DNA of 64,000 nt from GCA-2733415 sp049609325. Its GTDB lineage: Bacteria > Bacteroidota > Bacteroidia > Flavobacteriales > Flavobacteriaceae. Both the position numbers and the translations under genes were made by a program. The stretch lies in the NCBI GenBank assembly GCA_049609325.1, contig JBMYYK010000004.1:1-64000 (forward strand), read 5' to 3'. Below are positions 32,372 through 41,963 of this stretch, in pieces. The notes beneath the pieces were generated by a model. It worked only from the letters and a program-made list of their open reading frames with translations. It made no database searches and was not told the DNA's origin. Every line of letters starts with the position of its first letter. Position 1 is the stretch's first letter.

Positions 32372-35300
32372 ATGCAAAACAAAGGAATAGTTAAATTGTT
32401 TGCTTTTTTATTTGTAGCTGTTAGTATTTATCAGCTGTCATTTACATACATAGCAAGCAAGGTAGAGAAAGAAGCAACTGCATTTGCTAAAGGTGCAGAT
32501 AATGCTAATGAATTAGAGAAAAAATATCTTGACTCTATAGGAGGTGAATCTGTAATTGCAGGTATTTCTTATGATTATGCTAAAAAGAGAGTTTTAAATG
32601 AAGGTCTTGATTTAAAAGGAGGGGTAAACGTTATTCTTCAAATATCTGCTAAAGATATCATTAAAGGATTGGCTAATAATACAAAGAATCCAGTTTTTAA
32701 TCAGGCATTAACTAGAGCAGATGAATTACAAACAAGCTCTGACGATACATATTTAGAGTCGTTTTTTACTGCGTTTGATGAGGTAAATGCAAAAGGAGGA
32801 ACTCCAACACCACTTGCTGCAACAGATATTTTTGCAAATAAAACATTAGAAGGTTCAGTGAACTTTAAAATGACTAATGATGAGGTGAAGCCTGTTTTAG
32901 AGCAAAAATTAGATGAGTCTATTGAATCTGCTTTTGAAGTTATAAGAAAGCGTATTGATAAATTTGGGGTTACACAACCAAACATTCAGCGTTTAGGAAA
33001 ATCTGCTCGTATTTTAGTAGAGTTACCAGGAGCGAAAGATGTAAACAGAATTAAGAAATTATTACAGAGTACAGCGCAATTAGAGTTTTATGAAACTCAC
33101 ATGTTTGCTGAAGCTGCACAATATTTAGTAGATGTTAACAGTAAGTTGAAAGCTGAAGTTATGGCTAAAGATACTACAGCTGAAACTGAAACTCAAGACG
33201 AAACATCAGCTGATGAATTATTAGGAGCTGAAAACGATTCTATCAATAAGGCAAACGAATCAAACCCATTATTTGAGGTGATGTCTTTAAATCCTTATGG
33301 TATTCAAGGGCAACCTACATCACGTTTAGCAATTGCTAAGATCTCAGATACAGCAGCAGTAAACAGTTATTTAAATGGTGCTAAAGATTTAAAATCAGGA
33401 GCAATCAAGTATGCTAAATTCAGATGGGGAACTGTATTTACAGCTAGAGACAAAGCTAACTTTGGTATTGCTGAAGATGATGCAAATAGCTATGTGCCTT
33501 TATTAGCCTTAAAATCTGATAGAGCTGGTGCTCCAGCAATGTTAGGAGATGTAATTACTGATGCAAGACAACAGTATACGCAAACAGGAGATGCTTCTGT
33601 AGGAATTACGATGAATGGTTTAGGGGCTAAACAATGGGCTAAAATCACTGGAGACATTGCTAAGCAAGGAAATACAGTTGCTATTGTTTTAGACGGTATT
33701 GTATATTCTGATGCCTCTGCAAGACAAGAAATTACAGGAGGACAAACAGAAATCTCAGGAAGTTTTACTTTAAATGAAGCAAAAGATTTAGCAAATGTTT
33801 TACGTGCAGGTAAATTACCAGCATCTGCAGATATTATTCAATCAGCAGAAGTAGGACCATCATTAGGACAAGAGGCTATTGACAGTGGAAAAATGTCATT
33901 CGCAATTGCCTTATTAATGGTATTTGTTTGGATGATTTTCTATTACGGAAAAGCAGGTATTTACGCTAATATCGCTTTAGCAATAAACATCTTATTAATA
34001 TTCGGAATTTTAGCAGGATTAGGTGCTGTATTAACATTACCTGGTATTGCGGGTATCGTCTTAACCATAGGTATGTCGGTAGATGCGAATGTACTTATCT
34101 TTGAGCGTATTAAAGAAGAATTAGCTTTAGGGAAATCTCAAGCTGAAGCAATTCAAGACGGATTTAGTAATGCCTTATCATCTATTTTAGATGCTAACGT
34201 GACTACTTTCTTAACGGCAATCATCTTATTTGTATTTGGTACTGGACCAATTCAAGGATTCGCAACAACGTTAATGATAGGTATTGCAACATCATTATTT
34301 ACTGCAATTTTCATCACAAGATTATTTGTAGACTGGAACTTCAATAAAGGTGGAGTATTAACATTCTCTACTGGAGCTACTAAAAATTTCATGAAAAACT
34401 TAGCAGTATCTTTCTTAGGAAAGCGTAAAATGGCTTACATCATTTCTGGAGTATTATTAGTTGCAAGTTTAGGATCATTATTTACTAATGGTTTAGATCA
34501 AGGAATTGATTTTGTAGGAGGAAGAACGTACCAAGTGCGTTTTGATCAGGCTATGAATAGTAATGAAGTAGCTGCTAAATTAGTAGATGTATTCGGTTCT
34601 GCTGAAGTGAAAACTTATGGAGGAGATGACCAATTAAAAATTAGTACTAAATATAAAATTGCTGAAAAAGGGTTAGCTGTAGATGCTGAAATCAAAAGCA
34701 TGTTATTTGAGCAGTTAAAAAGTTATTTGCCAACTGATATGACACTTGAGCAGTTCCAAAACGGCGCAACAACTGATGCGAAATTAGGAATTGTACAAAC
34801 CATGAAGGTAGGACCAACTATTGCCGATGATATTAAAAAAGCATCTGTTTGGGCAGTATTAGGATCTTTAATAGTAGTATTCTTATATATTTTGATGCGA
34901 TTCAAATGGTGGCAATTTAGTTTAGGTGCTGTTGCAGCTGTATTCCATGATGTGTTAATCGTATTAGGAATCTTCTCATTAACGAGCAAATTCATGCCGT
35001 TTAATATGGAAATTGACCAAGCATTTATTGCAGCAATCTTAACGGTTATTGGATACTCTTTAAATGATACCGTAGTTGTATTTGATAGAATTAGAGAGTT
35101 CTTTAATGATAATGAAGATTGGGCATTTGGTAAAACTGTAAATCAAGCTTTAAACTCTACATTAAGTAGAACATTAAATACGTCTATTACAACATTAATA
35201 GTATTGATTACAATCTTCATCTTAGGAAGTGAATCTATTAGAGGATTTATCTTTGCCTTAATTATTGGTGTAATTGTAGGTACATATTCATCTATCTTTA

Positions 35301-35398
35301 TTGCAACTCCAGTTATGTTTGATACTGTTGGAAGCAAAGAATTAAAGAGAGATAAAAAAGAAGAAGACGAGTTAGACGAAGAGGTAGCAGTAGCCTAA
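32372..35398 (+). CDS. secDF: Protein translocase SecDF (fused)
   Basis: The 1008-residue protein joins SecD and SecF, which use the proton gradient to help export by SecYEG. The SecD half begins with a TM segment and contains GLDLKGGVNVIL near residue 80, a large periplasmic domain with an acidic linker (about 265-295), and the membrane part with TIGMSVDANVLIFERIKEEL. The SecF half contains GLDQGIDFVGGRTYQVRF and GYSLNDTVVVFDRIRE. Both halves carry the conserved Asp of the proton path. A terminator follows at 35418. Confidence 0.95.
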   Translation: MQNKGIVKLFAFLFVAVSIYQLSFTYIASKVEKEATAFAKGADNANELEKKYLDSIGGESVIAGISYDYAKKRVLNEGLDLKGGVNVILQISAKDIIKGLANNTKNPVFNQALTRADELQTSSDDTYLESFFTAFDEVNAKGGTPTPLAATDIFANKTLEGSVNFKMTNDEVKPVLEQKLDESIESAFEVIRKRIDKFGVTQPNIQRLGKSARILVELPGAKDVNRIKKLLQSTAQLEFYETHMFAEAAQYLVDVNSKLKAEVMAKDTTAETETQDETSADELLGAENDSINKANESNPLFEVMSLNPYGIQGQPTSRLAIAKISDTAAVNSYLNGAKDLKSGAIKYAKFRWGTVFTARDKANFGIAEDDANSYVPLLALKSDRAGAPAMLGDVITDARQQYTQTGDASVGITMNGLGAKQWAKITGDIAKQGNTVAIVLDGIVYSDASARQEITGGQTEISGSFTLNEAKDLANVLRAGKLPASADIIQSAEVGPSLGQEAIDSGKMSFAIALLMVFVWMIFYYGKAGIYANIALAINILLIFGILAGLGAVLTLPGIAGIVLTIGMSVDANVLIFERIKEELALGKSQAEAIQDGFSNALSSILDANVTTFLTAIILFVFGTGPIQGFATTLMIGIATSLFTAIFITRLFVDWNFNKGGVLTFSTGATKNFMKNLAVSFLGKRKMAYIISGVLLVASLGSLFTNGLDQGIDFVGGRTYQVRFDQAMNSNEVAAKLVDVFGSAEVKTYGGDDQLKISTKYKIAEKGLAVDAEIKSMLFEQLKSYLPTDMTLEQFQNGATTDAKLGIVQTMKVGPTIADDIKKASVWAVLGSLIVVFLYILMRFKWWQFSLGAVAAVFHDVLIVLGIFSLTSKFMPFNMEIDQAFIAAILTVIGYSLNDTVVVFDRIREFFNDNEDWAFGKTVNQALNSTLSRTLNTSITTLIVLITIFILGSESIRGFIFALIIGVIVGTYSSIFIATPVMFDTVGSKELKRDKKEEDELDEEVAVA

Positions 35399-35417
35399 TT
35401 GTTTAATGACAAATTAT

Positions 35418-35451
35418 AAAAGTCCGGAGTAGTGTACTTCGGACTTTTTTT
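35418..35451 (+). terminator. Terminator of secDF
   Basis: A 14-bp stem (35418-35431 with 35435-35448, one G-T pair) with a GTG loop is followed by further T residues. Confidence 0.88.
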
Positions 35452-35471
35452 ATGCATAAAAGCATATAATG

Positions 35472-35542
35472 TCAATTCATCTAGAAGAAATTACAATTCA
35501 GAATTTTTATATTTTGTAGCCTGTAATTTTTAATGATATTCG
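35472..35542 (+). promoter_or_regulatory. LytTR-type regulated promoter of the serine hydrolase gene
   Basis: The repeats TCAATTCAT (35472-35480) and ACAATTCAG (35493-35501) are 21 bp apart. They are followed by 33 bases and then GATATTCG (35535-35542), 23 bases before the start codon. The geometry equals that of the promoters at 18326-18396 and 21961-22031. The second repeat and its flanks (TTACAATTCAGAAT) are identical to 21959-21972. Confidence 0.65.
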
Positions 35543-35565
35543 TACTCTATAAATTTGTATAAGTC

Positions 35566-36603
35566 ATGACTAAACAACAGATAAAGAACATATTAAAAAT
35601 TGGATTTATCATTGCAAGTATAGCCTCGTTAGCTTTCGTACCATGGTCTATAGTAAAAGCGTGGATCATGCCTTTGCCAAGTTCTGTACAAGAACAACTT
35701 AACGAAACAATTTCTCAAGGATCAAAAGGTGTTATTGTCTATATTGATAAAAAAGGAGCGAAACCTGAACTCCATACAGCAGGTTGGCATGATGAAATGA
35801 ATAAGATTCCTGCAAAGCCAGATGCATTATTTAAAATTGCAAGTGTTAGTAAATTGTACGTTGCAGTTGCAATAGCTAAATTAGTACAATCCAATCGGTT
35901 ATCTTTAGAGGGAACAGTAGCGTATTATTTTCCTGAGTTGAAGGGAAAGATCCCAAATACAGAGCAGATTACTTTAAAAATGTTGGTGCAGCATCGTAGT
36001 GGTATACCAAATTATACCGATACAGAAAATTACTGGGCAGCACCTAAAGCAACTAATCAAGAAAACCTAGAACTCATTTTCGGACTTCCTGCAAGTTTTG
36101 CTCCAGATGAATCTTATGAATACAGTAACACCAATTATTTGTTACTTAGAGAGTTGATGACGCGAACATTAGGTCATGATTATTTTAAGTTCATTCAATC
36201 TAATATACTTAAACCTCTTGGTTTACAAAATACATATCAATCCATTAAAGATGTGAATATTGATCATGTAATGAGCGGTTATCATATAGGTCATCCTCTA
36301 GATTTAAAAACGGATGATATTGGTATGGTAGCCTCAGTAGAAGATGTGGGTAAATTTATTAGAGCTTTAAATGATGGTACAATATTTAATGATGGAGAGC
36401 AAGACCTATATTCCTCAATATATAAATATGAACATAGTGGATGGGTGCCTGGCTACCAAAGTTTTGCTATTTATGATGAAGAGTTGGATGCAGTAATTGT
36501 TCAGTTTACGAGTACAACAGATGCCAAGTTGCATTTGTGGCATTTGTCAGAAATATCCATTAATAGAATAGTTAAGGTTTTGAAGAATAAAAATAACTCC
36601 TAA
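35566..36603 (+). CDS. Serine hydrolase, class C beta-lactamase / PBP-like
   Basis: The 345-residue protein has one N-terminal membrane anchor (about residues 10-33), so the domain lies outside the cytoplasm. The beta-lactamase/transpeptidase fold has S93-V-S-K96 as nucleophile motif, Y-S-N in YEYSNTNYLLL near residue 187, and HSG in YEHSGWVPGYQ as the third box. It may be a D-alanyl-D-alanine peptidase or esterase rather than a true beta-lactamase. The LytTR-type promoter upstream links it to the system at 22049, so cell-envelope modification is plausible. Confidence 0.85.
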   Translation: MTKQQIKNILKIGFIIASIASLAFVPWSIVKAWIMPLPSSVQEQLNETISQGSKGVIVYIDKKGAKPELHTAGWHDEMNKIPAKPDALFKIASVSKLYVAVAIAKLVQSNRLSLEGTVAYYFPELKGKIPNTEQITLKMLVQHRSGIPNYTDTENYWAAPKATNQENLELIFGLPASFAPDESYEYSNTNYLLLRELMTRTLGHDYFKFIQSNILKPLGLQNTYQSIKDVNIDHVMSGYHIGHPLDLKTDDIGMVASVEDVGKFIRALNDGTIFNDGEQDLYSSIYKYEHSGWVPGYQSFAIYDEELDAVIVQFTSTTDAKLHLWHLSEISINRIVKVLKNKNNS

Positions 36604-36632
36604 ATTTAACCCATCAGTAGAAGTTAGTACAC

Positions 36633-38084
36633 GTGAAAAACAACGATATATTTACAAATAAATGGACAGTTTGCATAGAGTGTAAAGGACTAGGAAAAAA
36701 AAGACAAAAAGTTAAAAAAAAACATCGTCGGGAATATCAACTTGCACTTGATGCATATATGCAGTCTGATAAAAACGGTCAGATGCCAATTAAACCTAAA
36801 GGACATTTGGCTATATGTAAATATTGTAAGGGTACAGGCTTAACAAGCTCAAATGAGTATCCAAAACCAGATGATATGTATCCTCATGTAGCAATTATTG
36901 GCGCAGGTATTGGAGGTGTAGCTTTAGCTGTAGCCTGTTTGCATAGAGGTATACCATTTACACTCTTTGAGCGCGATGAAAGCTTTGATGCCAGATCACA
37001 AGGCTACGGATTAACTTTGCAGCAAGCCAGTAAAGCTATGGCAGGTTTTGGAATTCCGTCATTAGAAAAAGGCGTGGTTTCAACCCGTCATATAGTTCAC
37101 ACAACAGATGGGGAAATCATAGGTGAATGGGGAATGCGCAAATGGTTGACTTCTGAGCCAGAAAAAAAAGTGAGAAAAACCAATATTCATATCGCAAGAC
37201 AATCTTTGCGAATGACACTGTTAGAGCAACTAGGTGGAGACACTATGGTGCAGTGGAATCATAAGTTGCAATCTTATAAAGAAGATGACAATGATGCTGT
37301 TGACTTAAACTTTGACGTAAATGGAGTGGTCAAACATTTTAAAGCAGATTTAGTTGTAGGCGCAGATGGTATTAGGAGTTCAGTAAGAAATCAATTGATA
37401 GGAGAGCACATAACACCATTACGCTATTTGGGTTGTATTGTGATATTAGGCATATGTCCGTTAACAAATTTGAGCAATAATGACCATCCGTTATTAGATT
37501 CTGCTACAGTGTTTCAGACAGCTAATGGAAATGAACGCATATATATGATGCCATATGATTCAGACTCAATAATGTGGCAGTTAAGTTTTCCTATATCAGA
37601 AGATGATGCAAAAGAACTCAGTCAAAAAGGACCTTCAGCGTTAAAAAAAGAAGCGTGTAGACGATTGCAATGGCATGACCCAATCCCTCAAATTTTATCT
37701 GCAACGGAAGATAATTTGATATCAGGTTACCCTGTGTATGATAGAGAATTGCTAAGCCCAGAGATGCTTAAAAAAAGTGATAAGGTTACTTTAATAGGAG
37801 ATGCTGCACATCCTATGAGTCCGTTTAAAGGGCAAGGTGCAAATCAAGCCTTACTAGATGCTTTAGCTTTAGCAAGAGGAATTTATAAAGGATGCAGACC
37901 GTTGTCTAATTGGAGGGGAATAGGTTTAAGAGATAGCGTTCTAAATGAATTTGAGACTGAGATGTTAGCGCGTAGTGCATCTAAGGTGAAAGGCTCAGCT
38001 GAGGCAGCAGAATTTTTACATTCAGATATTGTGCTTCATAAAGCAAACCAACCAAGAGGACGATGTGTAAAAGCTAAGGAATAA
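36633..38084 (+). CDS. FAD-dependent monooxygenase with N-terminal DnaJ-type zinc knuckles
   Basis: The 483-residue protein starts with GTG. Residues 14-21 (CIECKGLG) and 62-69 (CKYCKGTG) are two CXXCXGXG repeats of the DnaJ zinc-finger kind, separated by a basic stretch. From about residue 86 a group A flavoprotein monooxygenase follows: HVAIIGAGIGGVALA (FAD), VVGADGIRSSVRNQL (DG motif), and GDAAHPMSPFKGQGANQAL (second FAD motif). The domain resembles TetX/PHBH-type hydroxylases. Substrate and reason for the zinc module are unknown. It lies 29 bases after the serine hydrolase gene and may share its promoter. Confidence 0.8.
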   Translation: MKNNDIFTNKWTVCIECKGLGKKRQKVKKKHRREYQLALDAYMQSDKNGQMPIKPKGHLAICKYCKGTGLTSSNEYPKPDDMYPHVAIIGAGIGGVALAVACLHRGIPFTLFERDESFDARSQGYGLTLQQASKAMAGFGIPSLEKGVVSTRHIVHTTDGEIIGEWGMRKWLTSEPEKKVRKTNIHIARQSLRMTLLEQLGGDTMVQWNHKLQSYKEDDNDAVDLNFDVNGVVKHFKADLVVGADGIRSSVRNQLIGEHITPLRYLGCIVILGICPLTNLSNNDHPLLDSATVFQTANGNERIYMMPYDSDSIMWQLSFPISEDDAKELSQKGPSALKKEACRRLQWHDPIPQILSATEDNLISGYPVYDRELLSPEMLKKSDKVTLIGDAAHPMSPFKGQGANQALLDALALARGIYKGCRPLSNWRGIGLRDSVLNEFETEMLARSASKVKGSAEAAEFLHSDIVLHKANQPRGRCVKAKE

Positions 38085-38100
38085 AATTACTTAATATACA

Positions 38101-38592
38101 CTACAGCTTAGTATAGCTAATTGAATCTCCAGGTACTAATCCCCATAAATCACTTAAGCCAGCATTGATTTCTAAAACGTATTTTGCAGGAGCATCAGAC
38201 GGTAATGATTGTTCGTTTAAAGGTTCAGCGTTTTTAATGATATTTATAATGTTGCTATCCGCATCAATATAAATAAGGTCTAAGGAGATGTATGTGTTTT
38301 TCATATAGAAGCTTCTCTTGTGTAAGTTGTCAAACACAAAGAGCATACCTCTGTTTTGCTTCATTTTTTTGCGGTACATTAGTCCGGTTTGTTGCTCAAA
38401 AGTATTATCAGCTATTTCAATGTCTAGCTCTTGTTTTACAATACCACTACTGTCAATTATTTTAAGATGACCTTCATGTTTGAACTCAACTTTTATTTGT
38501 TGTACGGAGGTGGTTGCTTTGTCTTCTTTACAAGAAAATAGGGTAATAAAGAAGGTAAATAGAATTGAGAGTATTGCGGACTGTTTTGTCAT
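38101..38592 (-). CDS. DUF192 lipoprotein
   Basis: From the ATG at 38592 the 163-residue protein has a lipoprotein signal (LFTFFITLFSCKED). The DUF192 domain follows with EQQTGLMYRKKMKQNRGMLFVF, RSFYMKNTYISLDLIYID and a C-terminal LEINAGLSDLWGLVPGD. The function is not established. The start overlaps the lgt stop by one base, which favours this ATG over one 69 bases upstream inside lgt. As a lipoprotein it would itself be a substrate of the lgt product. Confidence 0.85.
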   Translation of the reverse strand: MTKQSAILSILFTFFITLFSCKEDKATTSVQQIKVEFKHEGHLKIIDSSGIVKQELDIEIADNTFEQQTGLMYRKKMKQNRGMLFVFDNLHKRSFYMKNTYISLDLIYIDADSNIINIIKNAEPLNEQSLPSDAPAKYVLEINAGLSDLWGLVPGDSISYTKL

Positions 38593-39515
38593 TAGATAGT
38601 TTTTTTGATTGGACGAAACATAAAATATAAGCCAATGATGATAAACGGAATACTCAGCCATTGCCCTGTAGACAATACATTTCCTAAAGAGTCTTCAAAC
38701 CCACCTTGCGATTTTTTATAGAATTCAACTATAAAACGAACGGTCCAAAGTAACACTAAAAATAGCCCAAACATATAAAATGGTTTGTGCTTCTTGTCTG
38801 TTTTCCAATAGGTAAATAGTAAAATGGCAAATACAAAAATGTAGCAAATAGATTCGTATAATTGTGCTGGGTGTCTTAAAGGTACGGCTTCTAATAAATG
38901 TGCAAATTTAGAACTGTTTGCAATGGCGTCATAGGCTTTAGATATATCATTAATACCTGTTAAATTAACAGCTTCTTGAGCTCTATAGTGTTGTTGAATG
39001 AAACGAAATCCGTAGTCTGAATTTGTAACTTTTCCGATGATTTCAGAATTCATTAAATTCCCTAAACGTACAAATATTGCTCCGAAAGCTACTGGTACAA
39101 CAACCCGATCTAAAATCCATGATAATTTAATGTCCGGATATTTTTTATGATACATGTACATTGCAATAATAACCCCAATTGCTGCTCCATGACTTGCTAA
39201 ACCAGCAATTCCGGTGAATTTAAAAGGGTCTAATCTAAATGGTAAGATAATTTCTAAAAGATGATTTTGGTAATAGTCCCAATCGTAAAAAAAGACGTGT
39301 CCTAAACGCGCCCCTAATAAAATAGAAATTACGGCATAAATGAACAAGGTATCTAATTTTTCTAAAGACACTTTTTCATGATTAAAAATGCGTTTCATAA
39401 TTTGTAAGCCCCCAACAAAGGCCACTACAAACATCAAACTGTAATATTTTATAGGTAAAGGTCCTAGTTGAATTAAGGTGTCACTCGGATTCCAATTTAT
39501 TGCTAAAAATGTCAT
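38592..39515 (-). CDS. lgt: Prolipoprotein diacylglyceryl transferase
   Basis: Lgt attaches diacylglycerol to the lipobox Cys of prolipoproteins in the inner membrane. The 307-residue protein has about seven TM segments. It contains PIKYYSLMFVVAFVGG, LGARLGHVFFYDWDYY, GLASHGAAIGVIIAMY (the conserved HGG/HGA region), GNLMNSEIIGKVT (Lgt signature) and the C-terminal HPAQLYESICY. Several lipoproteins occur in this window. It is the first gene of a two-gene unit with the DUF192 protein. Confidence 0.93.
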   Translation of the reverse strand: MTFLAINWNPSDTLIQLGPLPIKYYSLMFVVAFVGGLQIMKRIFNHEKVSLEKLDTLFIYAVISILLGARLGHVFFYDWDYYQNHLLEIILPFRLDPFKFTGIAGLASHGAAIGVIIAMYMYHKKYPDIKLSWILDRVVVPVAFGAIFVRLGNLMNSEIIGKVTNSDYGFRFIQQHYRAQEAVNLTGINDISKAYDAIANSSKFAHLLEAVPLRHPAQLYESICYIFVFAILLFTYWKTDKKHKPFYMFGLFLVLLWTVRFIVEFYKKSQGGFEDSLGNVLSTGQWLSIPFIIIGLYFMFRPIKKTI

Positions 39516-39579
39516 AGGGGTTAATGGTCTTTAAAAAAGTAAAGATATATATATGTGTGCGTAAATTCAAGATATAATT

Positions 39580-40032
39580 TTACAAATTCTTATTGTATGT
39601 TGGAATGTCAACTAAGAAGTTATAGCGCTTTTCTTCAAAATCCATTTGGCAATAATAGTGTTGTAACCCATTAGTGACCATAAGAACATTGGCGTTTAAC
39701 GTTAAGTTATATCGCGCAATTTGATCAAAGGTAGTCTGAGTAATAGTCACTTTTGGCGCTTTACACTCAATTAAAATATTAATGTTGCCGTTTGGGTGAA
39801 ATACCACAATATCATACCGCTTTTTTTGTCCGTTTACAAAGAGCTCTTTTTCAACATTAATTAAAGATTTTGGGTAATGTTTTTCTTGTATTAAAAACTG
39901 AACGCAATGCTGACGTACCCATTCTTCGGGTGTAATGATGATAAATTTTTTCCTGATAACATCAAAAATACTGAGCTTATTTTCGCTATTTTTGAAACGG
40001 AACTTGTACGATGAAAAATTAAGTTGTTGCAC
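39580..40032 (-). CDS. HsdR_N-like restriction-endonuclease-fold protein
   Basis: The 150-residue protein has the N-terminal fold of type I restriction HsdR subunits: EEWVRQHCVQFLIQEKHYP followed by KRYDIVVFHPNGNINILIECKAPKVT, which holds the PD-(D/E)xK-like D..ECK motif. It lacks any helicase part, so it is not a restriction subunit. I recall stand-alone copies beside holA in many Flavobacteriaceae. The likely start is GTG at 40032, read as MQQLNFSSYKFRFK; an ATG at 40083 would extend into holA on the other strand and add residues with no family resemblance. Confidence 0.75.
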   Translation of the reverse strand: MQQLNFSSYKFRFKNSENKLSIFDVIRKKFIIITPEEWVRQHCVQFLIQEKHYPKSLINVEKELFVNGQKKRYDIVVFHPNGNINILIECKAPKVTITQTTFDQIARYNLTLNANVLMVTNGLQHYYCQMDFEEKRYNFLVDIPTYNKNL

Positions 40033-40065
40033 CGTGTAAAAGTAGACAATTTTCAGTGAGAATTT

Positions 40066-41070
40066 ATGGATAAAGTCAAGCAAATAGTATCAGAAATTAA
40101 AAAAGGACACTTCAAACCTATTTATTTTTTAATGGGTGAGGAGCCGTATTATATTGATGCGATTTCATCTTTTATTGAAAAAAATGTATTGTCTGAAGAA
40201 GAAAAAGGCTTTAATCAAACTGTATTGTATGGTAGAGATGTCACGGTTGAAGATATTATATCAAATGCCAAACGGTATCCTATGATGGCTGAACGCCAAG
40301 TGGTCATTGTTAAAGAAGCGCAAGATTTAAGCCGGACTATAGATAAGTTAGAAAGCTATGCAGCTAATCCGCAACAAACAACGGTATTGGTCATTTGTTA
40401 CAAGTATAAAAAACTCGACAAGCGAAAAAAAGTATACAAAACGCTTGATAAAGTTGGTGTGTTGTTTGAAAGCAAAAAGCTATATGATAATCAGGTGCCA
40501 GATTGGATACGACGTGTGTTAGCCGGTAAAAAATTTAGTATTGCTCAGAAAGCGTCACAAATGCTAGTGGAGTTTTTAGGAACCGATTTGGGTAAAATCA
40601 ATAACGAATTAGAGAAATTGCAATTGGTATTGCCACAAGGTTCAGAAATTACACCCACTCATATAGAAGAACATATAGGGATAAGTAAAGATTATAATAA
40701 TTTTGAATTGCGTAAAGCTATTGGTGAGCGTGATGTATTGAAAGCGAATAGAATTATCAATTATTTTGCGCAAAACCCCAAAGACAATCCTACAGTGATG
40801 ACGATTTCTTTATTGTACAATTTTTTCTCACAATTGTTGCAGTATCATGCCTTATCTGATAAATCACAATTTAGTGTGGCTAAAGCATTGAAAATTAACC
40901 CATTTTTTGTGAAAGAATATCAGGCAGCAGGACAAAATTACCCAATGAAAAAAGTGAGTCAGGTTGTAGCATTATTACGTGAAGCCGATCTAAAAAGTAA
41001 AGGCGTTGGAGCTACAAACTTACCGCAGCATGATTTGTTAAAAGAATTGCTGTTTAAGATAATGAATTGA
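40066..41070 (+). CDS. holA: DNA polymerase III subunit delta
   Basis: HolA is the wrench of the clamp loader that opens the beta sliding clamp. The 334-residue protein shows the usual KPIYFLMGEEPYYIDAISSF at the N-terminus, KRYPMMAERQVVIVKEAQDL around residue 70, and a C-terminal helical collar domain with LRKAIGERDVLKANRIINYF. It is divergent from the HsdR_N-like gene with 33 bases between the starts and converges with the GIY-YIG gene. Confidence 0.92.
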   Translation: MDKVKQIVSEIKKGHFKPIYFLMGEEPYYIDAISSFIEKNVLSEEEKGFNQTVLYGRDVTVEDIISNAKRYPMMAERQVVIVKEAQDLSRTIDKLESYAANPQQTTVLVICYKYKKLDKRKKVYKTLDKVGVLFESKKLYDNQVPDWIRRVLAGKKFSIAQKASQMLVEFLGTDLGKINNELEKLQLVLPQGSEITPTHIEEHIGISKDYNNFELRKAIGERDVLKANRIINYFAQNPKDNPTVMTISLLYNFFSQLLQYHALSDKSQFSVAKALKINPFFVKEYQAAGQNYPMKKVSQVVALLREADLKSKGVGATNLPQHDLLKELLFKIMN

Positions 41071-41099
41071 GAATTTGTTTTAGTGATGTTATTGCTGTT

Positions 41100-41963
41100 T
41101 TAATTTTCTGATTCCACAGCTTTTAATATTCTTCCATCATTTAGTTTCCATTCAGTTAATCCGTTTGCACTTCTTCCCATTACAATTGCTGCAGCTGCAG
41201 AAGGGCTAGAAAATAAATAATCTTTTTTAAATATTAATTTATTATCAATAGGAACTATTATTCCATCATCAATTAAACTTTGTCTTATATTAGTCCAATT
41301 TTTTGGGAATGAATTGGTTATAGAAGTCGCAATTTCAGAGTCTTTTAATACTACAAATCCTTCATTTGTCATTTGACCTTTAGCATCTGAACCACGAGCA
41401 GCATTTATATAAAATGTATTTTTTATTTCCTCTTCAAAAGTTAGATCTTTTCTTAAGTCCTCAAATATTTTAAAACCTAGAGCATTAACTAAAAGCTTAA
41501 TATTTTCTATGAACTCTTCCATTTCTGCTTGATCAGATTCAGAAATTGTCGATCTTGTAGGATTGTTTCCGTTTTCCAAATCATAACGATTTACTTTAGT
41601 GGCAATTTCATAAAGTCTACTTTCTAAGTACTTAATGTGCGCTTTGTTTAGATTTTCATCTTTGCTTACAAATATTAAAGCTTCGTTCCAAAAGTCTTTT
41701 GCAGATAGGTGTTGGTTTAATCTTTTATAAATTCCTTCTGCTTCACCTATATATGCTAATTCTTTGTTTTCTATCTTGTTAGATTTGCCAAATAAAATAT
41801 AGATTCCAGTGTTTTCTAATTCTGGTCTGTCAGATGATTGCTTGATTTTCTTTCTTGGAATTTTTAATGCTTTTCCTGTCCAATTTGATAATTCACAAGT
41901 CATTCTCCCATTTGGTTCTCCATCTATAAGAAAGATTTTTATTGTTTTACCAAAGTTTTTCAT
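41100..41963 (-). CDS. GIY-YIG nuclease family protein with DUF4357 C-terminus
   Basis: The 287-residue protein has a GIY-YIG domain around residues 50-135: TGIYILFGKS and AYIGEAEGIYKRLNQHL, the second holding the catalytic Arg, and a conserved Glu in YLESRLYEI. The C-terminus (from about 245) is a DUF4357 domain with YLFSSPSAAAAIVMGRSANG and TEWKLNDGR. This layout is known from stand-alone proteins of unknown role. It lies between holA and a methyltransferase gene and is likely an accessory gene. Confidence 0.8.
   Translation of the reverse strand: MKNFGKTIKIFLIDGEPNGRMTCELSNWTGKALKIPRKKIKQSSDRPELENTGIYILFGKSNKIENKELAYIGEAEGIYKRLNQHLSAKDFWNEALIFVSKDENLNKAHIKYLESRLYEIATKVNRYDLENGNNPTRSTISESDQAEMEEFIENIKLLVNALGFKIFEDLRKDLTFEEEIKNTFYINAARGSDAKGQMTNEGFVVLKDSEIATSITNSFPKNWTNIRQSLIDDGIIVPIDNKLIFKKDYLFSSPSAAAAIVMGRSANGLTEWKLNDGRILKAVESEN

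Noticed and set aside
39580..40032. The HsdR_N-like protein as part of a type I restriction system
   Set aside because: No helicase part, HsdM or HsdS gene is nearby. Stand-alone copies beside holA are, from memory, a normal feature of the family.
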